From NCBI GenBank assembly GCA_036406675.1, contig DASXAO010000047.1, positions 12,068 to 76,067 of the forward strand: a DNA stretch of 64,000 bases. The letters are read 5' to 3'. The notes beneath the pieces were generated by a model. That model had not been told where the DNA came from and ran no database searches. It saw nothing but the letters and a program-made list of their open reading frames with translations. Source of the DNA: SCGC-AG-212-J23 sp036406675 (GTDB lineage: Bacteria; Pseudomonadota; Gammaproteobacteria; Burkholderiales; SG8-39). This document shows positions 6,794 to 14,926 of the stretch, one piece after another. The position numbers and the translations under genes are program-made. Positions within the stretch are counted from its first letter, which is position 1, and every line of letters begins with the position of its first letter.

Positions 6794-9571
6794 CTAGGGT
6801 CGCTCAGCGGTCGGCGGCGCGCACCCGCGCGCGGCCCAGGCGGAGAGCGCCGCGTCGGGCTGGCGCATCCAGCCCATCAGTTGCGGTCCCTGATCGCCCA
6901 GCAGGCAGTGATGAAAAGCGGTGACCGCCTGCGCGCGAGGCGTCATGGCGTCGAACACCGCCTTGTCGACCACGGCAGGCGGGCGCCGATGCGCGAGCGC
7001 GTCGATCGCGAGGTGCTCGGCGGCAACCGGGGCGAAGGCAGGGTCGGACGCGCCGCGCCGCGCGGCGATGGCGACGGCCTGCGCGCCGCTGCCGAGGAGC
7101 CAGCGCGGAAGCTCGACCAGCCCGGTGCGGCGCAGGACGAAGGCGATGTCGCTCCAGTAGTTGTAGTCGGCGCCGCGCAGCTCGGGGAAAAGCGTCCGGT
7201 CGAGGATCGCGCGGCGGCGAAACGCTTCCGGGCTTTCCGCCAGCACCGCGGAAGGAAGGATCGCGGCCCAGGGGCTCGTCTCGAGGCGACGGCGACCCGA
7301 CTCGGCGTCCATGAGCCACAGCGCGTGCCGCGGCGGCTCGGAATGGAGCGCAGAGCCGATCCGGCGGGGGTGGTCGTCGACGAGCGGCGCGGTACCCGCG
7401 GTCAGCTCGCGCAGCGCGTCGGCGTCGGCCATGAAGAGCGCGGCGAGCTCCGCCGGGCTGTCGACGCCGAGGCGCCGCAACTCGCTCCCCGTCCGCTCGA
7501 GCTTCCAGAGCCGCGAAAACTGCTCGCGGGTCACGGGCGCGATGCCGCCGCGGCTGCCGACGAGGATCCAGTCGCGGTGAAATCCAGACCAGAGGGAGCA
7601 GTCCTCGAACGCTTCGCAGAAGGCGCGGATGATGGCGAGCGCCTCGTCCTCGAGCACGAGATACGCGGGGAGCCAGTAGGTGGCGATCCCGGCGGGATTG
7701 AGGTGGTCCTTGACGAGCTCGAAATACTCGCGCGTGTAGAGCGAAGCGACCCCCGCCATCTTCGGCGGCGGCGGCTCGCCGGTGATGAGGTCGTAGCGCC
7801 CCGACGTGGCCTGCAGGAAGAAGCGGCCGTCCTCGACGCGCGTGCGCACGCGCGGGTCGCGCAGCGGGTGGCGCGCGGGGTCGGGGTGCACGATGCTGCT
7901 CATCTCGAGGATGTCCTTCGACACGTCGACGACCTCGAGCGAGCGCAGGTCGGGAAGGTCGGTGAGCGCGCTCGCCGTCATGCCGACGCCGAAGCAGATG
8001 AGCAGCGCGCGCTCGATCTTCGGATGGAGGGCGGCCGGGAGGTACGCGAAAAGCTTCATGTAGCGCTGTATGCCGATGGCCGTGGAGGCCATGGAGTACG
8101 AGTTGGTGGCGAGGCGCAGGAACAGCGGCTCGCCGAGAAAGTCGTGCGCGAGGTAGAACGTGGTCTGCTCGAGGCCCTCGCGCGCCGCCACGATGCGGCC
8201 GGCGAAGCGCTGCTCGACGCCGCGCCAGTGCTTTTCGGCCATCGTGCCGAACGGAAACAGGACGAGCGCAGCCGCGGCGGCGAGCGCGGGACGAAGCGCG
8301 CGCCAGGGCGACGCTTCGGCGCGGGGAATGACGAGCACGGCCACGGCATAGACCAGCGCCAGCGCGAAGAACGAGCGCTCGAGGCCGAGCACCGGCAGCA
8401 GGACGAACGCGCCGACGAGCGACCCGAGCATCGCCCCGAGCGTGTTGGCGAGCGTGAGCGCGCCGGTCGCGACGCCGGCGTCGTCCATGCCGCTTCGCAG
8501 CCGCTCGCCCAGCGCGGTGAAGAGGAAACCGGAGAGGAGGGCCGGCGGCGCGAGGAGGAACGCGCACAGAACCGCGGCGCTCGGCGGCGACTGCGCGTGC
8601 ACGGGCGCGAGGCGCGCGAGCAGCCAGGGATAAGCGGCGTATGCGCCGACCACCGCGAGCGCCGCGCCCGCCCCCGCAGCGCGCGCCAAGCCGGAGGAAA
8701 GCGGCCGGCGGCGCGCAACGCCGGCCGCGACGAGGCCGCCGAGGCCGATCCCGGCCAGCACTACCGCGAGCATCACTGCGAAGAGGAGCGGGGTGCCATC
8801 GATGAAGAGAAGCAGGAAGCGAAAGCCGACCACTTCCAGCGCGAGAAGCGCGCCTCCCGCCAAAAAAGCAGCCGCGAGGACGCGCCCTCGTCCCACAAAC
8901 GCTTCACTGGAAAAAGAAAAACGAAATTCCTGGTTCTTGATGGTTCCCGAGATGCGCAGGGCGATGAGCGCCGCGGCGAGGTTGCACGCGGCGCCGGCGA
9001 AGCCGCTGCCCCGCAGCCCGAGCGACGGAATGAGCACGAGCTCGGCGCCGAGCGTGCCCGCAACCGCGCCGAGCGTGTTGATGCCGTAGAGGCGGCCGAG
9101 CGCGAAGCCGTAGCTGCCGGTGAGCCCTTCCAGCGGCTTCGCGACCAGCGGCAGGCTCGCGCCGAGCGCCGTGGCGGGGATCAGCATGAGGACGAAGGCG
9201 ATGCCAAGGCGCGCGGCGTCGAGGGCGGCGACGTGGTCCACGAGCGGCGCGAGGAGCGGGCGCAAGAGCGCGGGGAGATGCGGAAAGGCGCCGACGAGCA
9301 ACGCGCCGGACAGCGCGGCCAGCGTCTCGACCAGCGCGTAGCCGAGCAGCGGCCGCTTCCAGCGGCGCGCGAGCGCCATGGCCGCCGCATTGCCCAGGCC
9401 CAGTCCCGCCATGAACGCCGCGACGACCAGCGCCGCCGACCACACGCTGTTGCCGACGACGAGGCCGGCCTGGCTGAACCAGACCGTTTCCAGCACGAGC
9501 GCGCCCGCGCCGGAGAGGAAGAACATTCCAAGGACCGCCGGTAGCGCCGGCGTTGTTATTGTTCTGGCCAC
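6794..9571 (-). CDS. polytopic membrane protein with spermidine-synthase-like domain
   Basis: 925 residues, GTG start. The N-terminal half (about 1-430) is a transporter-like array of hydrophobic helices (FLSGAGALVLETVWFSQ opening). The second half has a Rossmann methyltransferase-type fold like polyamine aminopropyltransferases: LLICFGVGMTA, LEVVDVSKDIL, DGRFFL and YDLITGEPPPP. A C-terminal extension of over 200 residues follows. Proteins of this layout are common in proteobacteria and usually annotated fused MFS/spermidine synthase; their substrate is not established. The aminopropyltransferase acid D-x-x motif is altered (TGEPPPP), so polyamine synthesis is not assured. It is convergent with cysN. 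Confidence 0.8.
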   Translation of the reverse strand: MARTITTPALPAVLGMFFLSGAGALVLETVWFSQAGLVVGNSVWSAALVVAAFMAGLGLGNAAAMALARRWKRPLLGYALVETLAALSGALLVGAFPHLPALLRPLLAPLVDHVAALDAARLGIAFVLMLIPATALGASLPLVAKPLEGLTGSYGFALGRLYGINTLGAVAGTLGAELVLIPSLGLRGSGFAGAACNLAAALIALRISGTIKNQEFRFSFSSEAFVGRGRVLAAAFLAGGALLALEVVGFRFLLLFIDGTPLLFAVMLAVVLAGIGLGGLVAAGVARRRPLSSGLARAAGAGAALAVVGAYAAYPWLLARLAPVHAQSPPSAAVLCAFLLAPPALLSGFLFTALGERLRSGMDDAGVATGALTLANTLGAMLGSLVGAFVLLPVLGLERSFFALALVYAVAVLVIPRAEASPWRALRPALAAAAALVLFPFGTMAEKHWRGVEQRFAGRIVAAREGLEQTTFYLAHDFLGEPLFLRLATNSYSMASTAIGIQRYMKLFAYLPAALHPKIERALLICFGVGMTASALTDLPDLRSLEVVDVSKDILEMSSIVHPDPARHPLRDPRVRTRVEDGRFFLQATSGRYDLITGEPPPPKMAGVASLYTREYFELVKDHLNPAGIATYWLPAYLVLEDEALAIIRAFCEAFEDCSLWSGFHRDWILVGSRGGIAPVTREQFSRLWKLERTGSELRRLGVDSPAELAALFMADADALRELTAGTAPLVDDHPRRIGSALHSEPPRHALWLMDAESGRRRLETSPWAAILPSAVLAESPEAFRRRAILDRTLFPELRGADYNYWSDIAFVLRRTGLVELPRWLLGSGAQAVAIAARRGASDPAFAPVAAEHLAIDALAHRRPPAVVDKAVFDAMTPRAQAVTAFHHCLLGDQGPQLMGWMRQPDAALSAWAARGCAPPTAERP

Positions 9572-9624
9572 GCAGGCGCGAGCTTACCGCATGCGCCCGC
9601 GGACCTCCGCGCTCGCGCACCTTC

Positions 9625-9984
9625 CTACGGACGCACCAGCCGGCCCTCGCGCGTCAATTCGACGCGATCGCCGACCTCGAAGCGCTCGCCGGCCTGCACT
9701 ACGCTTTGCGTGGTGCCATCGGCCATCTTCAGCCGGTACGCCATCGTCGCGCTCGTGGCCGGTCCGGCCGTGCCGCCTGCTGCGGCGGGTTCGGAGGCGA
9801 GCGACAGGACCGTGGCGGACTCGATGGTGCCGATGCCGGCATGACTGGATGCCGGAGATGCCGCCGGGGGAGGGACGGCGGTGGCTTCCGCCGGGCGCTC
9901 GGGCGGCGGGTTCGGCGCAGTGGCGGCGCAGGCCGCGAGCAGCAGCGACATCGCGGCGGTGCAGAGGAGGGTCCCGGACTTCAT
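9625..9984 (-). CDS. small outer-membrane-type lipoprotein
   Basis: 119 residues. The signal peptide ends in the lipobox LAAC with the acylated cysteine at 19. A Pro/Ala-rich linker (about 24-48) follows, then a compact C-terminal domain (YRLKMADGTTQ..GERFEVGDRVELT) resembling the small beta-barrel tail found in SlyB/PcpY-like lipoproteins. No glycine-zipper segment is visible, so it is not a standard SlyB. Divergent from the next small gene. Confidence 0.7.
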   Translation of the reverse strand: MKSGTLLCTAAMSLLLAACAATAPNPPPERPAEATAVPPPAASPASSHAGIGTIESATVLSLASEPAAAGGTAGPATSATMAYRLKMADGTTQSVVQAGERFEVGDRVELTREGRLVRP

Positions 9985-10119
9985 GCCCGTGAGATGCAGT
10001 CTTCGTGCCGGCTCGTCCGCTGGTACGAAAGGGCCATGAAAACGCCGTCCCGCCGTATTGACAGCCGGCATCGCTGCATCACACAGTCCCGAGCGGGGAG
10101 ACGACTTGAGGAGGGTCGG

Positions 10120-10503
10120 TTGAAGGCCGGTGCAGCGGCGCTCTTTGTGTGCGCGCTGGTCGCCGTTCCGGGCGCGGCGCTTGCGCAAGGCTGCGGCCGG
10201 CTGGTGGCCAGCGTGGACGACGCCCGTGCGATGCTGCTGCGAGCGGCGAACGAGCCGGCTTTCGAGGCGGCGAAGAGCCAGGCGCTCCGGGCGAAGAACG
10301 CGCTGGACGGCGCTGCCCTGTCTTCGATGGACTGCCAGTGCAAGGCGGCTTATTCCGAGTTCGACACCGCCGCCTGGCGGGCGCGGCGCGCCCGCGACGC
10401 GTATTCGCCGAACGAGTACGTCGATTCGCTCGATGCGGCGATCCGCGCGTTCAACAATGCGATCGGCGAGTTGAAGTCCTGCGCGGCCGAGCGCGTTCGC
10501 TAG
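10120..10503 (+). CDS. small secreted protein of unknown function
   Basis: 127 residues from a TTG start chosen because GAGGAGGG lies just upstream and the product begins with a clean signal peptide (KAGAAALFVCALVAVPG, cleavage after ALA). An in-frame ATG at 10036 would add 28 basic residues and spoil the signal. The mature part has four cysteines (QGCG, DCQCK, SCAAE), suggesting periplasmic disulfides, and helical Ala-rich segments. I do not recognise the family. Confidence 0.6.
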   Translation: MKAGAAALFVCALVAVPGAALAQGCGRLVASVDDARAMLLRAANEPAFEAAKSQALRAKNALDGAALSSMDCQCKAAYSEFDTAAWRARRARDAYSPNEYVDSLDAAIRAFNNAIGELKSCAAERVR

Positions 10504-10511
10504 CGCCCGCC

Positions 10512-10802
10512 GTGACGACGCGAAGCAATCTGGTCGCCTTCCCGGGCATCGAGCGTGAGCTGGTTCTCGAGCTCGCCGCCGTGCTGGCGCGCTACGGTGC
10601 GAGCGCGGCGGCGCAGGAGCGGCTGCGGCGCGCGCGCCGGCCGGATCCTTTGCTGATGCGCCAGGCGTACCAGGAGCTGCGGCGCCTGGGCGCGCATCAC
10701 TGGCTGCTCGCGGTAGTGCGGGCATGGCACGACGGCCTGTCCGACTTCGAGGCGCTTCGCACCCTGAAGGAAATGAACGCCGACCGGTTCGATTTCAATT
10801 GA
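10512..10802 (+). CDS. hypothetical cytoplasmic protein
   Basis: 96 residues, GTG start 8 bp after the preceding stop. Basic, helical and Arg/Ala-rich, without a signal or membrane segment (PGIERELVLELAAVLARYG...). It could form an operon with the preceding secreted protein. The 3' end overlaps the convergent gene by 8 bp. No family recognised; a real gene is likely because base composition and reading-frame length fit its neighbours. Confidence 0.5.
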   Translation: MTTRSNLVAFPGIERELVLELAAVLARYGASAAAQERLRRARRPDPLLMRQAYQELRRLGAHHWLLAVVRAWHDGLSDFEALRTLKEMNADRFDFN

Positions 10803-11010
10803 ACCCGCGCAACCGCAGCACCCGCCCGTCCACGGCATAGATCGCGCTGCCGTAGTAGTTGCCGACCACGAGAAATTTCGCGTCGCCGGCCTGCGTCTCG
10901 TTGCCGGTGGCGTCGAAATAGCGCTCGCTCACGCCGAGGTATCCGCCCATGTATTCGGCCGCGTCGATCACGTTCTTTGGGATCTCGCCCACCTTTTTTC
11001 TCCGCGACAA
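10795..11010 (-). CDS. small conserved-looking hypothetical protein
   Basis: 71 residues with an even, well-structured composition (EYMGGYLGVSERYFDATGN.., FLVVGNYYGSAIYAVDGRVLRL). The ATG lies in a region with no competing gene. It is convergent with the preceding gene, overlapping by 8 bp. I do not recognise a family; the repeated Gly/Tyr pattern suggests a small beta-rich domain. Confidence 0.5.
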   Translation of the reverse strand: MSRRKKVGEIPKNVIDAAEYMGGYLGVSERYFDATGNETQAGDAKFLVVGNYYGSAIYAVDGRVLRLRGFN

Positions 11011-11114
11011 TGTTGTGGGGCGAAAAATACCCGGGCGGGCGCCGTGGTGACGGACAACGGGAAAAGTAGCATCCGCCGCTTCAGGGCGTGCGCTGCGGCG
11101 CTACTTCGGCAGGG
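11011..11114. other. short spacer without a recognised gene
   Basis: About 100 bp between the 71-residue gene and the end of the ferredoxin gene. I see no strong hairpin followed by a T-run and no coding signal. Confidence 0.4.
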
Positions 11115-11453
11115 CTAGGCGGGGCTCGGCGGGCGAACGGGTGCCGGGCGCGGCGGGCGCAGGTGCAGCGGAATCCAGGACACGGCGACGTCGCCGTGGA
11201 TGAAGGTCTGGCAGGCCATGCGGTGGCCGGCGGCAAAGTCCGCCTCGGAGAGGTGGTTGCGCTCCTTGTCCTTGATGGCGTCGGTGTTCTCGAGCCCGCG
11301 CTCGATCTTGCACTTGCAGGTGCCGCACAGGCCGGCGCCGCACTTGAACGGAATTCCGCCCTTTTCGCGGATCGACAGGCGCAGGAGGTTGCCGGGCTCG
11401 GCCGCGGTGACGACCTTGCCCTCGTTCGTGATGAAGGTGACCGTGACGGGCAT
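11115..11453 (-). CDS. [2Fe-2S] plant-type ferredoxin (A)
   Basis: 112 residues. One-electron carrier. The [2Fe-2S] ligands are C38, C43, C46 (CGAGLCGTC) and C81 (MACQ), the standard spacing of plant/adrenodoxin-like fer2 domains. A short proline-rich tail follows. It starts immediately after the stop of the 97-residue gene and is the last of three coupled genes transcribed away from the diiron-protein operon. It likely donates electrons to an oxygenase encoded nearby; the haem-oxygenase-like protein at 12210 is the obvious candidate. Confidence 0.88.
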   Translation of the reverse strand: MPVTVTFITNEGKVVTAAEPGNLLRLSIREKGGIPFKCGAGLCGTCKCKIERGLENTDAIKDKERNHLSEADFAAGHRMACQTFIHGDVAVSWIPLHLRPPRPAPVRPPSPA

Positions 11454-11747
11454 TCAGATCCTCTCGAGCGACACGTCCAACGTTCCCAGGCCCGCCAGGC
11501 TGCGCAACTCGCGGCGCGCCTTCTCCAGGCTGTCGAAGCGCGGCAGGAACTTGGACGGCACGAAGTTCACCGCCGCGGGGGAGGCCTCGTCGACGATCTT
11601 CACCTTCGGCTCGCCCTCGATCTGTGCGATCACGAATCGGGCGCGCTTGCGCCCGCAAAAGAGATAGTCGTAGGTTTCCACCGGCTTCAGACCGTCGCCC
11701 GCCTCGGTGCGGAACTGGCCCGGCTTGCTCGTCAGGATGACGTACAT
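11454..11747 (-). CDS. unknown small protein between two ferredoxins
   Basis: 97 residues (starts MYVILTSKPGQF; ends TLDVSLERI). It overlaps the upstream ferredoxin gene by 16 bp and abuts the downstream one exactly, so it is translated as part of a ferredoxin operon. No cofactor motif is visible; the only cysteine is C31. The predicted mix of beta strands and one helix suggests a small alpha/beta domain. It could be a coupling or assembly factor for the diiron enzyme. Function unknown. Confidence 0.65.
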   Translation of the reverse strand: MYVILTSKPGQFRTEAGDGLKPVETYDYLFCGRKRARFVIAQIEGEPKVKIVDEASPAAVNFVPSKFLPRFDSLEKARRELRSLAGLGTLDVSLERI

Positions 11748-12058
11748 GGCGGCGTCGCCGGCACCAGGTTTTCCTGCGTCAGCGCCAGGTCGTGGCTGAT
11801 CCAGAGCTGGCAGCAAAGGCGATAGCCGAGCTGCAGCCGCTCGCCGAGCAGCTTCTGCTCCTTCCAGTTGGGCGGCGGCAGGTGCTCGCCGCCCTTGAGG
11901 ATGTGGCTCGCGCAGGTGCCGCATTGGCCCATGCCGCAGCGGTACTTGAGGTGCGGCCAGGGAAATTGCTTGATGCCGGCGCGCACCACGAGGTTGGTGT
12001 TCTCCTTCACCTCGCCCTCGTACACCTCGCCGCCTTTGTGGACGGTGATCTTCGGCAT
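11732..12058 (-). CDS. [2Fe-2S] plant-type ferredoxin (B)
   Basis: 108 residues. The ligands are C41, C46, C49 (CGMGQCGTC) and C83 (CCQ). It differs strongly from ferredoxin A in the rest of the sequence, so this is not a recent duplication. It is the first gene of the leftward operon and its start is only 3 bp from a TTGTATACGA half-perfect operator. A lone ferredoxin pair without its reductase suggests that reducing power comes from a housekeeping ferredoxin reductase. Confidence 0.87.
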   Translation of the reverse strand: MPKITVHKGGEVYEGEVKENTNLVVRAGIKQFPWPHLKYRCGMGQCGTCASHILKGGEHLPPPNWKEQKLLGERLQLGYRLCCQLWISHDLALTQENLVPATPPCTSS

Positions 12059-12061
12059 GGC

Positions 12062-12071
12062 TTGTATACGA
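12062..12071. promoter_or_regulatory. operator-like site TTGTATACGA next to ferredoxin B start
   Basis: Matches the perfect palindrome at 12148-12157 in nine of ten positions and lies 3 bp upstream of the leftward ferredoxin start, overlapping its ribosome-binding region. Probably bound by the GntR protein encoded at 15868 (inference). Confidence 0.5.
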
Positions 12072-12147
12072 CGCCCGGGTTCGACCTGGGCTGCCCTGTA
12101 CCCCTTCCTGCGAAACCTGGATTGACCTGCCTCAAGAGTCTAGTATA

Positions 12148-12157
12148 TTGTATACAA
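12148..12157. promoter_or_regulatory. perfect palindrome TTGTATACAA, candidate GntR operator
   Basis: A 10-bp perfect palindrome in an AT-rich patch (about 12140-12172), 52 bp upstream of the diiron-protein start. Short A/T-flanked GT..AC palindromes are typical of FCD-type GntR regulators, one of which is encoded at the end of this operon. Together with the site at 12062 it brackets the divergent promoter region. Confidence 0.6.
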
Positions 12158-12209
12158 CATTGCAATTTTCCTAGGATTGCAGCCCTTCCCAGCCCTTCCA
12201 GGAGACCTC

Positions 12210-12980
12210 ATGGCCGAGCTCATGAACCAGGACCACTTCCGCACCGCCCTCGAAAACGCGATCAAGGGCAGGGCCGCCACCAAGGCGCCGTTCAGCGTCG
12301 CCTGGGCGAGCGGGAAGCTCTCCCGAGAGCACCTCGCGCGCTGGGCGGAGAACCACTACCACTACGTCGGCCCCTTCGCCGACTACCTCGGCTACATCTA
12401 CGCGCGCATGCCGGACGAGTTCCAGGACGCCAAGGACTTCCTGCTGCACAACATGTACGAGGAAGAGATCGGCGGGGACCGGCATACCGATCTCCTGATC
12501 CGCTTCGCCGAAGCCTGCGGCACCACGCGCGCCCGCGTCACCAATCCCGACAACATGTCGGCCACCACGCGCGGCCTGCAAAGCTGGTGCTACGCCACCG
12601 CCATGCGCGAGGATCCGATCGTCGCCGTGGCGGGCCTGGTGGTCGGGCTCGAGTCGCAGGTGCCGTCGATCTACCGCAAGCAGACGCCCACGCTGCGCGA
12701 GAAGTACAAGTTCACCGACCAGGAGGTCGAGTTCTTCGACCTGCACATCGTGTCCGACGAGATCCACGGTGAGCGCGGCTACCAGATCGTGCTCGAGCAC
12801 GCGACCACCCCCGAGCTGCAGCGCCGCTGCCTCAAGATCTGCGAGGTCGGCGCGCAAATGCGGCTCTCGTACACGACGGCCCTCTACTACGACTACGTGG
12901 CGAACGATGTTCCGCTCGCCGAGCTCGACATGGCCGAGAGGCAGGTCCCCGCCGGCGAGCGGGCGCTGCTGCAGGCATGA
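12210..12980 (+). CDS. haem-oxygenase-like diiron oxidase/oxygenase family protein (PqqC/TenA-like fold)
   Basis: 256 residues from the ATG preceded by AGGAG (12200-12204). An all-helical haem-oxygenase-like protein of the kind usually annotated PqqC-like or TenA. PqqC itself has no metal, but this protein keeps a full set of possible diiron ligands: E85 and H92 (YEEEIGGDRH), E148 (GLES), H179, D183 and H186 (DLHIVSDEIHG). The +7, +4 and +3 spacings equal those of the diiron protein CADD as I recall them. It opens a coupled operon with ALDH, GlcG-like, Bug and GntR genes and faces two ferredoxins. It is probably an O2-using enzyme making an aldehyde precursor; the substrate is unknown. Confidence 0.75.
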   Translation: MAELMNQDHFRTALENAIKGRAATKAPFSVAWASGKLSREHLARWAENHYHYVGPFADYLGYIYARMPDEFQDAKDFLLHNMYEEEIGGDRHTDLLIRFAEACGTTRARVTNPDNMSATTRGLQSWCYATAMREDPIVAVAGLVVGLESQVPSIYRKQTPTLREKYKFTDQEVEFFDLHIVSDEIHGERGYQIVLEHATTPELQRRCLKICEVGAQMRLSYTTALYYDYVANDVPLAELDMAERQVPAGERALLQA

Positions 12981-14425
12981 GCATGCAGTTCATGAACCTG
13001 ATCGGCGGCGAGCCCGTCGCCGCGTCCACGGGGCGGACCTTCGACGACGTCAATCCCGCCGACACGCGCGACATCGTCGGACGCTTCCAGGCGTCGAGCG
13101 CCGCCGACGCAGCCGCGGCGGTCAACGCCGCCGCCGGCGCGTTCGACGCCTGGCGCAGGCATCCGGTCTCGAAGCGCGCGAAGGTGCTGCAGGGCGCGGC
13201 CGACTATCTCGAGGCGAACGTCGGGCGCTTCGCCGAGGAGCTGACGCGCGAGGAGGGCAAGTCGATCGCCCTCGCCAAGGACGAGATCCTGCGCTCGGCG
13301 CAGACGCTGCGCTTCTACGCGGTGGAGGGCCAGTCGTTCACCGGCGAGACTTTCCCGAACGACGACCCCGACATGCTGGTCTACACCGCGCGCGAGCCGC
13401 TCGGCGTGGTATCGGTCATCACGCCCTGGAACTTCCCGATCTCGATTCCGGCGCGCAAGATCGCGCCCGCGCTCATCACCGGCAACACAGTGGTGTTCAA
13501 GCCTTCTTCCGATGCGCCGCTCATCGGCTATCGCCTCGCGCAGGCGCTGCTCGAGGCGGGCCTGCCCAAAGGCGCGCTGAACTTCCTCACCGGCGCCGCG
13601 GCGGACGTGGGCGCGGCGATCACGGAACCGGCGGCGGTCCGCGCGGTGTCCTTCACCGGCTCGACCGCGGCGGGCGAGCACATCCACCGCTCGGTGCCGC
13701 TCACCACGCGCACGCAGATGGAGCTCGGCGGCAAGAATCCGCTCATCGTGATGGAGGACGCCGACCTCGACAAGGCGGTCGAACTCGCGGTGAAGGGCGG
13801 GCTTTCGCTCAGCGGCCAGGCCTGCACCGGGACGAGCCGGCTGCTGGTTCACGCGCAGGTGCGCCTCCGCTTCACCGAGAAGCTGCTCGCCAAGGTGAAG
13901 GCGCTGCGCGTCGGCAGCGGCATGGACCCGGCGGCGGAGATCGGCCCGCTCGCCTCGCGCAGGCAGCTCGACACGGTGCTGCGCTACGTCGACCTCGGCA
14001 AGCGCGAGGCTACGCACCTCCACGGCGGCGAGCGCCTCGCCGGCGAGGGCTTCGAGCACGGCTACTATGTCTCGCCGGCGGTGTTCACCGACGCCAAGCC
14101 CTCCATGCGCATCGCGCGCGAGGAGATCTTCGGGCCGGTGCTCGCCATCATCGAAGTCACGGGCTACGAGGACGCGCTCGCGGTGGCGAACGACACCGAC
14201 TACGGGCTCTCGGCCGCGATCGCCACGAGGAACCCGGCGTACATGCACCGCTTCGCGCGCGACATCCAGTCCGGCACGGTGAAGATCAACCGCACGACCA
14301 CCGGCAATCTGGTCAACGCGCCTTTCGGCGGGCTCAAGCGCTCGAGCACCTCGACCTTCCGCGAGTCCGGCCGGGCGGGGCTCGAGTTCTACACGCAGAT
14401 CAAGACGGTGTACCAGGGGCTATGA
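12977..14425 (+). CDS. NAD(P)-dependent aldehyde dehydrogenase
   Basis: 482 residues. Oxidises an aldehyde to the acid. The catalytic cysteine is C283 (GQACTGTSR), the general base is E249 (MELGGKNP) and the oxyanion asparagine is N152 (PWNFP). FTGSTAAG is the nucleotide-binding turn. Overall it resembles semialdehyde dehydrogenases of the succinate- and 2-oxoglutarate-semialdehyde type, so an acidic semialdehyde substrate is plausible. The start overlaps the diiron gene (ATGA) and the end overlaps the next gene (ATGA), so the products are made together. Confidence 0.92.
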   Translation: MSMQFMNLIGGEPVAASTGRTFDDVNPADTRDIVGRFQASSAADAAAAVNAAAGAFDAWRRHPVSKRAKVLQGAADYLEANVGRFAEELTREEGKSIALAKDEILRSAQTLRFYAVEGQSFTGETFPNDDPDMLVYTAREPLGVVSVITPWNFPISIPARKIAPALITGNTVVFKPSSDAPLIGYRLAQALLEAGLPKGALNFLTGAAADVGAAITEPAAVRAVSFTGSTAAGEHIHRSVPLTTRTQMELGGKNPLIVMEDADLDKAVELAVKGGLSLSGQACTGTSRLLVHAQVRLRFTEKLLAKVKALRVGSGMDPAAEIGPLASRRQLDTVLRYVDLGKREATHLHGGERLAGEGFEHGYYVSPAVFTDAKPSMRIAREEIFGPVLAIIEVTGYEDALAVANDTDYGLSAAIATRNPAYMHRFARDIQSGTVKINRTTTGNLVNAPFGGLKRSSTSTFRESGRAGLEFYTQIKTVYQGL

Positions 14426-14898
14426 GAACCGCGTTCAAGCTCGAGCTCGCCGAAGCGCGCGCCATGGCGCAGGCGGCGCTCGCGAAAGCCGAGGCGCTCA
14501 AAGTCCCGGAGACGGTCTGCATCGTCGACGACGGCGGGTACCCGATCGCGCTCGAGCGCATGGACGGCGCCCGCGTCACCGGCCCGCAGATCGCCTGGAA
14601 CAAGGCCTTCACCGCGGCGGGGCACAAGCGCTCGACCCATCTTTTCACCACGCCGCCGAACGGCCCGGCGCTGCCGGGGAACGAGGCCTTCGGCATCCAG
14701 TGGAGCTTCGAGGGCCGCTTCGCCGCGTTCGTCGGCGGCTTCCCGGTGGTCGTGAACGGGGAGGTCGTCGGCGGGGTGGGGCTTTCGGGCGGCAACGGCG
14801 AGCAGGACACGAAGTGCGGCCTGGCGGCGCTGCAGGCGCTGAAGGACCTGCTCGGTGCGAAGCACGCCGTGCTGGTCGAGGCCGACATCAAGAAATGA
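14422..14898 (+). CDS. GlcG/HbpS-family protein
   Basis: 158 residues with the full GlcG/HbpS (DUF336) pattern: CIVDDGGYPIALERMDGA, then NKAFTAAGHKRST, and GGVGLSGGNGEQD near the C-terminus. Family members bind haem or cobalamin, or accompany catabolic enzymes without a known reaction. There is no signal peptide, so it is cytoplasmic. It sits between the aldehyde dehydrogenase and the Bug receptor, coupled by a 4-bp overlap upstream. Confidence 0.85.
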   Translation: MRTAFKLELAEARAMAQAALAKAEALKVPETVCIVDDGGYPIALERMDGARVTGPQIAWNKAFTAAGHKRSTHLFTTPPNGPALPGNEAFGIQWSFEGRFAAFVGGFPVVVNGEVVGGVGLSGGNGEQDTKCGLAALQALKDLLGAKHAVLVEADIKK

Positions 14899-14926
14899 AG
14901 CCGATTTCCATCCGAGGAGAGGTCGC

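Noticed and set aside
6881..9544. 887-codon open frame antisense to the membrane spermidine-synthase-like gene
   Set aside because: Its product is a charged low-complexity sequence with no domain; the opposite strand encodes a clear family protein.
10036..10119. Longer start (ATG at 10036) for the small secreted protein
   Set aside because: It places 28 basic residues before the signal peptide and lacks the strong ribosome-binding site that precedes the TTG at 10120.
12210..12980. PQQ synthase PqqC or para-aminobenzoate synthase CADD
   Set aside because: No pqq genes nearby and metal ligands are present, against PqqC; the helix that carries the sacrificed tyrosine region differs and ferredoxins are linked, which makes a CADD-like role less likely, though not excluded.
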